Assembly (NCBI GenBank): GCA_028023455.1
Contig: JAQFVV010012423.1
Location: 9,340,269 to 9,404,268, forward strand
Direction: 5' to 3'
Source: Epiperipatus broadwayi
Taxonomy: Eukaryota > Onychophora > Udeonychophora > Euonychophora > Peripatidae
Length of the DNA stretch: 64,000 nucleotides
The first letter of the stretch is position 1; every line of letters starts with the position of its first letter. Both the position numbers and the translations under genes were made by a program. Shown in pieces: positions 16,306 through 27,383 of this stretch. Below the pieces are notes generated by a model. The model worked only from the letters and a program-made list of their open reading frames with translations, did not search any database and was not told where the DNA came from.

Positions 16306-17688
16306 ACTGATTATACCATATAGTTAATGATTATACCATCCAATTTAAATTTAGATAATAAAAAAGATAATAGTAACGGATTTTTTTTTGCTTTGTTATC
16401 TTGCTTTATAAATTTTTTCAGATGAATACAAACTTTGTAGTTTCATTATATTTATTAATTTAGACCAACTTTGTTATACTCTTGCCTCTCTGATTAACTA
16501 CTGGTAATGGGCCACAAGTAAACAAGGCTTTAATATTAATAAAAACTACACCATGACTAATATTCAAAACATGCAGGATAAGTGCCATTGTTGTTGATTA
16601 TTATTTCTTTATAATAACTTGTTTTTTTGCCATATTCCTGTAAGAAGTTTTACAAATCACAGAAGTAATTGTATTTTTATCATGAACTTCAAAAGAGATT
16701 GAATTCTTGAATTTTGATGATATATTGTTAATTTATTGATTAATTGATTTTTGTTCATTGTTTTTTTTTTTTTAAAAAATAATGTGCTACAATTTATAAA
16801 TTAAATCATTGGCCAAAATTAAATTACACATTTACTAACAATGCTTTTCCCAACAAGGTAGCCTCTCAAGTGCAAAATAAACAACACAGAATAAATAAAT
16901 ACTTCCTACTTTTCCATAATTGTAATTTATATTCCAAATACCTTTATTATCAAAACAACATTTAAATAAGTTGATAGATTTAGAATAGTAAATTTCTATT
17001 AAAAGAGATTTCTTAATTTGTCTCTCCTTTTTATTTATTTCAAAAAAGATTATCTTAGCCTATTCAAACGTAATTTTATGGTCTATATTTCTTCCATAAA
17101 TATATAATGCAAAACAAATCTTTCATTCCTTCCTTTAATCAGACTACTTTGATTTGTATATATTTTACATTGTTTATCTTAACCAAAGAACAAAGACCTT
17201 AGGTTTGGATGTCTTTTTTAAACAGTGTTCACCAAAACTCAAGGATTTGATTCTTATTAAGGTCCACATTGCCAACAAAATTCTTGGGGCTTTAAAATCT
17301 TTTTATTTGAGCATTAGAAATTATTGCATTAATACTAAATAAAATGAAACACAGTAAAATAAAATTAACATCACCATCATCCACTCTACATATTTTGAAT
17401 ACTGGTAATGATATAGATTTTTTTCAATAGTAACATCTTATTCATAGTAATAGAAAACAATTATTAATTTTCAAAAAGATCAAAGTGCAATAATAAGTGT
17501 GATGATTCAGCAAAGTTTTTAATCCATATAATTTTTTAAAGTATAGAAATATCAATAAAACAAAAAAAACTTAATTATTCATTCATCTCTACTATTCCCT
17601 TGGATTAAATAATCATTGTCTAAAATATTTAACAGATGATTTATAATCTATTTTTATTATTATTAATAGCTTTGTAAGATCTAACCAA

Positions 17689-18293
17689 AAAGTCAATAAT
17701 CAATAAACATCACATGACCACCACTTCTTATGCTTGTGTATAACTGTTGTTAAAACAGGCAAAACTCACTATTGCCACACACAGCAAGCTAGAGTAATCA
17801 ATACGTATAGTGAGTTTTGCCTGTTTTAACAACAGTTATACCCAAGCCTAAGAAGTGTGGTCATGTGATGTTTATTGGCTTAAAACCAATCCTGCCTAAT
17901 AGGATAGTGGTGGCTATGGTTATTAAAGAACCAAAGACACCAAAATGTATGGGTACTGAATTGAGTTCATACCCATATGACTATATAAGCTAATGGGCTT
18001 GGATTGAAAACATTAAGGTGTTTTCAGTTTAAGACTCATAGTTTTGTAGTTAAGTGGAGATAAAAAGTGGTTGCTGGAGAGTTGCATTAGATCCTAAGAT
18101 CTAGGTGCAGTGCTCTCAGATCCAGGGCTCCTCACTGACGAAGGCTACAAGCCAGAAACTAGTCTATGGATATTGGATGAGTAGGCAGTAGATGGGGATT
18201 TTATGCACAAGTCTTCTGGAATCCATTGATTACTCTAGCTTGCTGTGTGTGGAAATATGTATAGTGAGTTTTGCCTGTTTTAAAGTCAATAAT
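17689..18293 (+). mobile_element. Hammerhead unit A: 454-bp monomer plus partial copies, with 12-bp target duplication
   Basis: The element (17701-18281) is flanked by aaagtcaataat on both sides (17689-17700 and 18282-18293). A 25-bp sequence starting gtatagtgagttttg is repeated directly at 17805 and 18259, giving a 454-bp monomer with a partial second copy at its 3' end. The 5' part (17701-17803) is an inverted partial copy, so 17701-17773 and 17804-17878 form a ~73-bp hairpin. Direct plus inverted partial copies around one unit are typical of Penelope-like terminal repeats and of hammerhead retrozymes. A TATATAAG motif lies at 17973. No ORF is present, so it would be non-autonomous. Confidence 0.75.
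18120..18178 (+). ncRNA. Type-I hammerhead ribozyme (unit A)
   Basis: The core CTGACGA (18135-18141) is followed by a stem II of GGCT/AGCC with an ACA loop (18143-18153), then GAAAC (18155-18159), a two-base loop and GTC (18162-18164). All conserved core positions are present: C3 to A9, G12 to A15.1, U16.1 and C17. Stem III is only 2 bp, a known minimal form. Stem I has T-A, then GGA/TCC, an internal loop and a 6-bp outer helix (ATCCAG with TTGGAT). The base pair usually closing stem II is an A.A mismatch. Cleavage would fall after 18164. Confidence 0.6.
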
Positions 18294-19266
18294 GTAATAA
18301 TAAATAAATAATAAAATATAAACAAGGGGAATAAATCACCCTCTCCTAGGCTATGATGTAAAAGCACTTTAAATGTTGAACAAAGGCTCAAGAATAAAAT
18401 GAATTTACCTATTCTTGGTAGCTCTGATGTTTATAAGCATACTTTTGTCAAGATTGAGCTATGTTTAATTTAAAATTTTAAATAATAAAATAGTTTAGTG
18501 CTTTGGTTTTATAAGTTTAATAAGGCATTGGAAATCACCAAACTGGGCCATAATTCATTGACCTTAAACTAATGTGACACTTTAATACTCTACCAAAACA
18601 TGTTGAATAATAATGTAATAGTGATAACAAGAAATCATATACATTAGGATAAACCTGAAAAGTGTATTTGTATATTCAAAAAAAAAATTAAAAATGCATT
18701 AACACAAAGTATATTTAGAATTTGAAATTTGAGCAAGGTATAATTTCATTCTGTTCTATAATACAGATAAACCCTAATGTCATTAAGTGTATAAAAGAAC
18801 CCCAAAATATCAATATTTATATTCACATTGTGAAATAATTTAATATTTTCCACAATATGATTGCAAACACAATGAATTTATATTATACTTTTGGTCAGTG
18901 ACATAAAATAATTGCTTAGGCATAATTAGCATTGAAAACTGAATTTAAAGACTTAAGGAATGATTTAGGAGAAATAAGGTCAAAAGTGACTTTAGATAGT
19001 TGAAAATTATATCATCCATTAATTTCCAATGTTTTACAGATTTCTATTAAAATTTGATAGGCAATCTTAAATCCAATTCTTCCACTAAATACAAAATGCA
19101 AATAAAAGAAATCTTACATAGTTGTCAAGATTTAGATTAAATGATAATAAATATAGAGAATTTGAACCCAGACTTTCAAGTACTCTTCAATTATCCACAC
19201 TATCTCATACCACTGATACACATGACCACACACATACACATGGCCACACACATGTAGAAAAGATAA

Positions 19267-19325
19267 ATAATCACCAATATAAGTATTTCATGCTGAACCA
19301 GCACTTGTTAGTTGGTTCAGATTAT
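19267..19325 (-). ncRNA. Decayed hammerhead ribozyme, family C copy 1
   Basis: Stem II (GTGCTG/CAGCAT) and the GAAA strand are intact, and the outer stem I strands ATAATC and GATTAT are present. The first core strand has mutated to CTAACAA, so this copy should be inactive. Confidence 0.55.
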
Positions 19326-19693
19326 CATTTCCTACACACATATATAATCAGTGCTTAGTTTATATTAAGATATCAAATCCTCATACTCCAACCTCCAACT
19401 CTTCATCCATCCATACCATTGAAAATCTAATGACGGAATGTCATTGTTATGCCCATGTTGACCTCAAGTCACTCTAACTCCTCATGTATAGGACTGTATC
19501 CATTTAAATACATAAGGGATATAGGCAGGATGCAAGTTTAATGTGTAATATTTAAAATACAGGCATTATTCATATACCTGGAGCTTAATTGTAAATATTG
19601 ATGGCTTTGAACCCAGACTTTCAAGCACCCTTCAATTATCTGCACTATCTTATGCCATCAATACATATGACCGCCCACATGTAGAAAAGATAA

Positions 19694-19750
19694 ATAATGA
19701 TCAATATGTATTTCATGCTGAATCAGCATTCATAAGTTGATCCAGATTAT
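19694..19750 (-). ncRNA. Decayed hammerhead ribozyme, family C copy 2
   Basis: The core strand is CTTATGA (G5 changed to T) and stem II is ATGCTG/CAGCAT. GAAAT and the ATA before the cleavage site are present. It is one core base away from the motif. Confidence 0.6.
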
Positions 19751-20164
19751 CATTTCCTACACATATATATAATCAGTGCTCAGTTTATATTAAGATAACA
19801 AATTATCATACTTTAATGGCCAGGTTTCAATCTACTTCAACCTCAAACTCTTCAGCCATCCATACCATTGAAAATCTGTTTATGGAATGCCCAAATCTCA
19901 TGCAGATGCCAATATTATTATGCCTATGTTGACCTCAAGCCACTCTGATCCTTTATGTATAGGACTTTTCCCCTTTTAATACATAGAAGAGGGATGGGCA
20001 GGATGGAGTCTTAATGTGTAATAATTAAAATGCAGGCATTCTTCATATACCTGGAGCTTAATTGTAAATATAGGGATTTGAACCCAGACTTTCAAGCACC
20101 TTTCAATTATCCACACTATTTCATACCACCAATACACATGATCACACTCATGTAGAAAAGATAA

Positions 20165-20222
20165 TTAATCACCAATACAGTATTTTGTGCTGAATCAGCA
20201 CTCATCAGTTGATTCAGATTAT
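20165..20222 (-). ncRNA. Near-intact hammerhead ribozyme, family C copy 3
   Basis: CTGATGA is perfect (20202-20208) and stem II is a perfect 6-bp GTGCTG/CAGCAC with an ATT loop. G12 is A (CACAAAA where the motif needs CACGAAA), which fits deamination of a CpG. Inner stem I is CAA/TTG. Confidence 0.6.
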
Positions 20223-20321
20223 CATCTCCCACACATATAGATTAAAGCTGATCCATTAAAGTATGAGGATTTGCTATCTTAATATAAACTGAGCACTGAT
20301 TATATATATGTGTGGGAGATA

Positions 20322-20380
20322 ATAATCTGGACCAACTGATGAGTGCTGGTTCAGCATAAAATATAAATATTGGTGATTAT
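20322..20380 (+). ncRNA. Near-intact hammerhead ribozyme, family C inverted copy
   Basis: CTGATGA lies at 20336-20342 with stem II GTGCTG/CAGCAT. The outer stem I strands are ATAATC (20322) and GATTAT (20375). G12 is A. It is the mirror partner of copy 3. Confidence 0.6.
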
Positions 20381-21191
20381 TTATCTTTTCTATATGTGTA
20401 TGTCAGTGGTATGAGATAGTGTGGATAGTTGAAGGGTGCTTGAAAGTCTGGTTTCAAATCCCCTATATTTACAATTAAGATCCAGGTATTATGAGGAATG
20501 CCTGTATTTCAAATATTAAATGATAATTTAAGAATAAATATTTTAAAACAATTCTATTAAGAGGGTGGTAAAACGTAAAACCCTACAACTGATGATTAAT
20601 GTTATTGCTTGTTTGTAGTACTTTATTGACTAATTAACTGACCTCTTATAGATTGAAAAGTTAGCGTACATATTGCATTGTACTTTAAATAGTACTAATG
20701 ATAATGAAAAAGAACAACTTTGAAAAAATCTTTTAACTAACTGAGATAAACATGTAAATTAAAGAATCCTCCATATACATAAATATATACTTTCTTCCCA
20801 AAATTTGTAAAATGGAAAAATTTATTGACTAAGATATTATGATTAATAGAGAATTTAAATTAAGAGTTCCAATTTAATAAAAGTCAAAAGCAGGAGCTAT
20901 ATCATCACCATGATTAAAAAAAATATACAAACTATGTTCATATGAGTGCATTAATTGTAATTCAATTGTTGCTAATTTTCTTCTTTTTTGTTGCTAGGCA
21001 CTATAAAACTAAATATTATTTTTTTAAAAACTATCTTTTCAGTGAGTATTTTTATTTTATTAGGGATTTTTTAGAATATATTAATTCTAAAAAATCCCTA
21101 ATACATAGAGACAATGGTAGAATAACGAGTCAAAAATCGAAACTTGAAAATGTCAAAATAAAAATTAGATATTGTGATTAAAATGCATAGA

Positions 21192-23433
21192 AACTATGCT
21201 AAGAAATCTTTTCTGTGATGATAAATGGTTAATCATTTTTATGATGATTGGGATTGTGAAGTTATTGAGGTGAGTTAGTACAAATTTGGGAATGGCATGC
21301 ATTCCAGGGTGGACATTTATGGGTAAGTGCTAAAAGGCAGCTTTTGAGGTCTGCCTCAGTGAGCCATGGGCATTTACTCTAGTACTGTTTCTTGATGTTT
21401 TGTGTATATCCATGTAGTAAGCCTGAAGGCAATCTCTGAGGTGTTCTTCAATATGTTGAATCATTTGGAGGCCAGTGGTTTGAAAACCATTGATGGTTAT
21501 AATTGTTGGAATGGTTTGTTTTGATTTTGCTCCTAAAGCCCACTGCAGGTATATTCTCGTCCAACAGTGTTGTGATGGCAGGAAAATCTTAGATCTCTTA
21601 ATAGCTATATGTTCTGCTATTGTCATTTGTCCAATAGCGATGGTTCCATTCATTAAAAAGAACAGAGATCCAACATTCATCAACAGCTTAAGACCCATAT
21701 CCATGACCCCTATCCTCATAAAAATAACAGAGGGAGTCATAAAGAAAAAAATACAAAATTCTAAACAAAATACCAGAATCACAATTTGCAGAAAAGGATC
21801 ATCCACACTAACTGCAATGGGAGAGGTCAAAATATTACTGGACCATATCATATCAAAAAAAATGTCCAAACCTATTGCAGTTCAGATTGACATTACTGAA
21901 GCATTCAATTCAGTCAACATTAATACTCGGTTTACTAGATGAATGTGAAATTTCCACAGAAATTATCCAAATCATTGATAATCTCTTCCACAACAGACTA
22001 ATACACATATCGCTCAACAGGTCATATTCCAACAGTTTCTCCCCTACCAGATCTATTCCACAGGGATCCCCACTGAGTGCCCTACTCTTTTCATGCTACA
22101 TTAAACCACTGTTAATAGCATTAGAGAGATCCCTCCCTGGAGTATTTATACCACACATCAAGAAATCGATTAAGACCATCGCCTATATGAATGATGTTCT
22201 TATTATCCTACCATCCCAGAAATTTCTAAAACCTCTCTACAAAATCCTTAACAATTTCTCTAAAATCTCACAGCTTACCATAAACCCTGAATAGTTGTCA
22301 TCATGTTGTATTCTTAACGGAAGGAAAATCAAATCTAACTTTCTAGCCAAGCCCCAGAATTTTATAGGATTCCCTATATATAAATCCCAATCCGCCATAT
22401 TGAAACATATACAGAATACCATCATTGACTCAACAAATCATCTTACACAGACACTCTCAAAAGTTTATTTATCCCTCCAAAGCAAGGTGGCCTTACTAAA
22501 CATGAAAGTAATGTCTAAAATAGCCTACTACCTGCCCATCATATCCGTATCAAAGACCTTCATTAATAAAATCAATAGGATATGTGCAGGTTTGTTCTGG
22601 AAGCACCACATAATGTCCATTAGTATTTCAAGAATGCAATATCACAGAAAACTCAATGGAATGTCTCTACATTCCATTCAAGCCATTAACTATCAAAAAA
22701 AAAATCACACACTACACTTCAACCTTATCCAAAAATTTAGCAAACCCCTAATATTAAAAGAGGTAATACCTACAGACACATCCCCTCCTATCAAGGCTGG
22801 TTGGCTAGACCAACTAATTTCCCTTCTAAACAACATAACAGCACCGCTACTGACATATGCAAAAACAAAATTAATATATGAGATGTACACAATTTAATAA
22901 GCCCTAAAACACTTCAAATTAAACCAAGTTTTGGCTGTTCCAATTACAGAATGACCACCTTATTCAAGTTCTGAAAATTGGAACCCAAATTCCTCGACTA
23001 TCTAATAAAGGTGAACCTAAATGCAATGCATACCAATTGGTTCCTGCAGCCAGAAGCAAACTCTTTCTTCCTTGCTACCTTTTCAAAACTACAAAAGAAA
23101 GACAAAATGCTCTCCTCAAAGTTTCTACACGAACAAACATGGAAACTGCTCAAAATACCCTACCTACAAAATGACATCAATCCTAATGATTGATAAACTA
23201 TATAACAGGTAAAAGAAACATGCAAATATCTGATTAATGTCCTAAACACACACTATTTTTTCTCTGATTTACGATCTGACTAAACAAACAAATCAGATCT
23301 CATCTCACTCTACACAAACTCTTGGAGAACCTATAACAATATAAACATATATAACTATCACTGAAAACATTTGTATATACCTATTATTAATAAATCTAAA
23401 TTTTTTAAATAAAAAAAAACTATGCTAAGAGAT
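21192..23433 (+). mobile_element. L1-type LINE fragment with 5' inversion and 16-bp target duplication
   Basis: Target duplications aactatgctaagaaat (21192-21207) and aactatgctaagagat (23418-23433) bracket the insertion. An A-rich tail precedes the right one. From about 21630 the plus strand encodes L1-like RT pieces: FINSLRPISMTPI, motif A VQIDITEAFNSV, motif B PQGSPLSALLF and motif C YMNDV (normally F/YADD). A C-terminal L1-style region follows (GLFWKHHIM, LNGMSLHSIQAIN). There is a frameshift near 21930 and stops at 22292 and after 22890. The 5' part, 21208 to about 21625, is the linker between endonuclease and RT but in reverse orientation. Dead, non-autonomous. Confidence 0.8.
21208..21625 (-). 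pseudogene. Inverted 5' segment of the L1-type element
   Basis: On the minus strand this reads SKQTIPTIITINGFQTT, then IQHIEEHLRDCLQAYY and, after a frame change, WLTEADLKSCLLAL. This order matches the L1 ORF2 stretch just before the RT domain (a TTDPxxI helix followed by the KSPGxDG region). Protein order continues correctly into the plus-strand half only if this half is flipped, the signature of twin priming. Confidence 0.65.
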
Positions 23434-25425
23434 GAATTACAAAGTCTATTTTATTTCCTTAGAAACACATAATTAAAGGATTAAATATAGTTTTAGAACT
23501 AGGATTGCAGTTTGAGAAGAAATTAATGTAAATAATGGATTAATAATTGGACCAAAAGTTGTTTCAAAGTATTTTGTAGTTACTCAGAGCATCATAATAA
23601 CAGGTATTGTACGATGACATTTTCTTCTTTGCTTAGTTAGTTCCTCAAGAAATCAAAAAATATTGAAATATTAAAGGAAAAGGTAAATTACAAGATTTTC
23701 ATTCATTTGCCCAAACTAATTTCACTTTCTCTACTTCAATTAATATAAAGAATCATTGTTTCTTTGTTTTCATATTTACTACTGCATTAATTATTTGGAG
23801 CAAAATAATAAATAATAAGACCTTAAGCACAGCCTGGGATACTAACGGATATCTTATGTTAAACAATGGACAATCAAACACTTTCTTAATGACAATATAC
23901 AGCTAGAATGCTATAATAAAAAAAATTAAATAATGAAGATTTCATGTCTCAAGTATTGTGAAAGTAGTTACAAGCATTTTCATAACTAACTTATAAAGGT
24001 GTTTAATCTTTTGGCCTGGCATATTAGTCTTTCAAGATATCTATTTGAAATGTTGATTACTAATGAGCGAATTTCTTGCTTTGAAGCTTCTTTATGAGAT
24101 AGTTTGAATAACAAATCAAAGTAGCCAATGCTTTTCTCTTAAACATATTTTAAATAATGTAAGCAGCAATGAAGATACTATCCAAGTGCAGTACAGTCTT
24201 TCAGTATTAACTTTGGATAAATATATTTAAAAGGGGTTACCATTCATGTAGTTTTTAATAATATAGTCATAAATGTTTGAATAAAATTTTTAAAAGGAGA
24301 ACATTATAGCAAATTAAGATCTAATAATTTCACTATAATGGGTACTAGGAAATATATATAATACAAAACTATGTTCTTACTCACATAGGCTCTAGCTTAT
24401 GGTGCAGCATCTGTAGGATCATTCAATGGTTTACCAGAACCAAAAAATACTAAAACCTAATCTGATGGTACTTAGAATTAAAATAATCTAAATGTTCTTT
24501 CATAAATATTAACTGATCAGATACTTTTTTTGCCAAAATATATGGGAAAAAAAAAACACTTCTGTCAAGTTCACTAGTTGAAAAATTATTGAAATTAAAA
24601 ACTGATGTGAAAAAAGTGATCTCATGTTATTTCTCTAATGTTTCACATACATTGAAAATATAAATTAAAACAATATAAATCGAATAGAATAGATATATGG
24701 AATGGTTTTGATAAATAAAATAGTGCATAGAAATAGACTACATAGAGTACTTCAAAGATATTTATTTAGAAGTAGTCCTAGATTCAGCAAATTGAATGTA
24801 TGATAACATAGTTAATAAGATTTCCCGCTGCCCCTCCCCCCCAATTAACCCAAATCTAAAAGATAAACCAAATGAATAATTAAAATAATTAAATTTGATT
24901 TGTTGTTTCAGGAAATTCCTGTAAAGTTCTAAAGTTGGAGTGTCAGAAGTGGCAGGGTTGAGCTGCAATTTAGATCTTAAGTTCTAAAATATGCATTCTA
25001 TTATCGCACTCACTATGCATGGCAGTTAAATATTAAAGAAGGTAAATAATAATAAAATTCATTTGCAGTTTTCTTAAAGATGAAAGTTTGTATCAAAAAG
25101 TATGATTGCAGAAAAAAAAAAAATCCTTCTACCACATCTTAAAAGTTGACATTTTTTAAGATTCTAGTCATATTTAGGATTTTTCCAGATAAGTGGTAAA
25201 CTAATCATCCGACATTATTTGTCAAATAAATATATAGTTATTTTTAGTTGAGAAAAAACTACTCAAATCTTTAGGATCAACAATGGCAAAAACGGTAATT
25301 AATATAAATTGCTCCTGAAGAGACTTTTCCCATAAAATGAGTCATTTATAAGCTATTTTACCTTTTACTTAAGTATGATATTGAATATATTTGCATATAC
25401 AAAAAATATAGTTTGATATATATAT
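23434..25425. other. Intronic AT-rich DNA, no gene recognised
   Basis: The interval holds short homopolymer runs (a C-rich run near 24832-24842) and no conserved frame, paired repeat or tRNA-like fold that I can support. Confidence 0.45.
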
Positions 25426-25880
25426 AGCAGGTTTTTACGTATATAAAACTTGTTTTTGTTTTTCATAAATGTACCTTTAAAGTTTTCTTGCAATGATATA
25501 GATTGCAGAAGCTTTCACCATGTGGAGAATCTGAACTGATATCAGACCTATATAGCTATCTAGTTTGATAGGCTGAGTTTGAAGACATTTAGGTGTCTAA
25601 AAAATTCATGCTTGCAAACTGATAGAAACGTTTTGCATAAACGCTTGGAGTTAATATTTAGGTCTAGTTTCTAACTTCTATCCCTCACTGATGAGAGCAA
25701 ATCAGCTTGAAATCAGCTGATCTGAGGGTGGAGCAAAATGAAAGAGACAGTGAATATTGACTCTGACGTTTATATAAACAAATACGCTTGTTTGGAGGTC
25801 TTGGTAAAGCTCCATCTATTGATCATTAATACAAGCGATAGCAGGTTTTTACGTATATAAAACTTGTTTTTGTTTTTCAT
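25426..25880 (+). mobile_element. Hammerhead unit B: 414-bp monomer bounded by 41-bp direct repeats
   Basis: An identical 41-bp sequence beginning agcaggtttttacg lies at 25426-25466 and 25840-25880, so the structure is one monomer of 414 bp plus the start of a second. The repeat contains TATATAAAA, a TATA-box-like element. AT-rich gatatatata and catatatata flank the unit and may hide a target duplication. One complete hammerhead lies 260 bp in. No ORF is seen. Size, single ribozyme and partial tandem copy match animal retrozyme monomers. Confidence 0.75.
25662..25748 (+). ncRNA. Type-I hammerhead ribozyme (unit B), complete core
   Basis: Inner stem I is a perfect 6 bp (CCCTCA 25682-25687 with TGAGGG 25723-25728). 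It is followed by CTGATGA (25688-25694) and a 4-bp stem II (GAGC/GCTT, closing G-U) with a 6-nt loop. GAAA spans 25709-25712. Stem III is 3 bp (ATC/GAT) with an AGCT loop, and C17 is at 25722, so cleavage would follow 25722. An outer stem I (GTCT..TTTC with GAAAG..AGAC) lies beyond an internal loop, where loop II contacts are expected in natural hammerheads. Every conserved core base is present. Confidence 0.8.
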
Positions 25881-26169
25881 ATATATATATATTGTAAGTG
25901 ACATATAAAGAAGTTGGTATAATTTTACCAATCAAAAACATAGAACTTATATACAGGCATATACATAGCTGCCATACAAATGAGAATGGCTATTCCAACT
26001 TAAAAAAATGGAAATAATAAAAAGAAAAAAGCTGCTTTAGAAATGAGTTTTACAATGCTTATGTAAACTAAACTGTGAAATCATATACGTTTATGTACAG
26101 AACATGCTGGTTCATTTTTTTGTTTATTTGATATTTTGCGACGTTGTTTTTAATTTTTTTTAGGAATAA

Positions 26170-26940
26170 ACTTTTTTTCTGAAATATTTCAAAACCATGA
26201 CTAATTGTAGCTCACGAATTTTATAATTTATCTTCCCAATGGAAACAATCAATACTGCACCTCTTTAGATAACACAGATGGGTCTACCTTTATCACAAAA
26301 AATCAGACTCAAGTACACTATAAAACACCCTTTTAGGAAGCATTGCATTAATCTTTCGTTTTATATGTCCAATCCAGCAATGATATAAATTTACAGTAAT
26401 CGCAGGATGCTGTAAGAGTATATTCAACAAGCTGAAAAACATATTGATTGGTTTTGTGATTTTGCCATTGTATTTTTTAAATTTTATTGAGAAGTTTTAA
26501 ATAAAACTTTTCTAATGCTCTTATATTGTAATAAGATGACCAAATCTAATTTCCATACAACAAATTAAGTAAAATAACACTTCTATACTTGGCTAATTTA
26601 GTTGCGGCAATTATTTCCCTATAATAAAATATTCTATCTTTTAGTTTGTTAAAAGCAGCAGTATATTGGAGTTTCTGTTGTATGTAAAGACATAAGTCCA
26701 TATTTCAATTTACAAAATACATTTTCAAATCGACTAATATCCAAATTAAAAGTTGTTGAGAGTTTTTTGTGATTATCTGATAAAAAACATGAGTTTTTTG
26801 AACGTCAATTATTAAACCAAAATCTTTAAATATGTTTCAAAACATTAATACATTCTGTAAATCGTCTTTTGAAATGGATAAAATTGCGCAATCATCAGGA
26901 TAAAATCCAGAATTCAAAGAAATGAAGTTGGGTTTTGCTT
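26170..26940 (-). pseudogene. Degraded LINE reverse-transcriptase C-terminal fragment
   Basis: On the minus strand, pieces in order are YPDDCAILSISKDDLQ (degenerate FADD box), IIDVQKTHVFYQ, KLKDRIFYYREIIAATKLAKY, ILLNLLYGN, LEKFYLKLLNKI and WIGHIKRKINAMLPKRVFY. This order (FADD, KT-x-V, LL-Y-G-x-E-x-W, RxLRxI, W-x-GH-x-x-R, LPK) is that of endonuclease/RT LINE C-termini of RTE or a related clade. Many stops and frameshifts show it is old. It is a different element from the RTE copy at 34-36 kb. Confidence 0.65.
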
Positions 26941-27383
26941 TTAATCGATTCACATTAAAATAAATTATTATAATCATAGAATAAAACAAGAATGATACTA
27001 TTTGATATCTAAATTTTATTATTCACCATAAATTCATTATATTTATACAAGTTCTTTGAGCAGTAGTAACATTTTTTATTTTTTCTTGGATGTTTCTCTT
27101 TTCTTAATTTTTTGTGGTGATGATTTGAATAAAGATATTAGTATATTGTTACCCACAACCATAAGAGATTATTTTCTCTTAATTAAATTTTATATTTTTA
27201 TTTATTTATTAATGTTTTTATTTCCAACTATAAGTTTATTTTTAATCTCACCATTCCCATCTGCACCATTTTTAATTTACTATTTGTAGCCGTTTTGCAG
27301 CTTTCGGGATTTAACTTATGAAATTATCTTATTAAAAGATAAATATATTACACTGTGAAATTTATTCCCCTTGTATATTTATA

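Larger units (their letters stand above)
19148..20520. repeat. Family C array: three tandem monomers and one inverted copy, each with a hammerhead-like fold
   Basis: Three minus-strand copies begin at about 19148, 19604 and 20078 (period 456-474 bp) and share every landmark in order. A plus-strand copy (about 20240-20510) faces the third, making a large hairpin. In sense orientation a monomer carries a hammerhead region, then a perfect Pol III-type B-box (GGTTCAAATCC), then a tail ending near aatgcctgtattt, and then a segment containing attttcaatggtatggatgg. No ORF is present. Other copies are at 9.56, 44.0, 51.3 and 61.3 kb. Confidence 0.85.
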
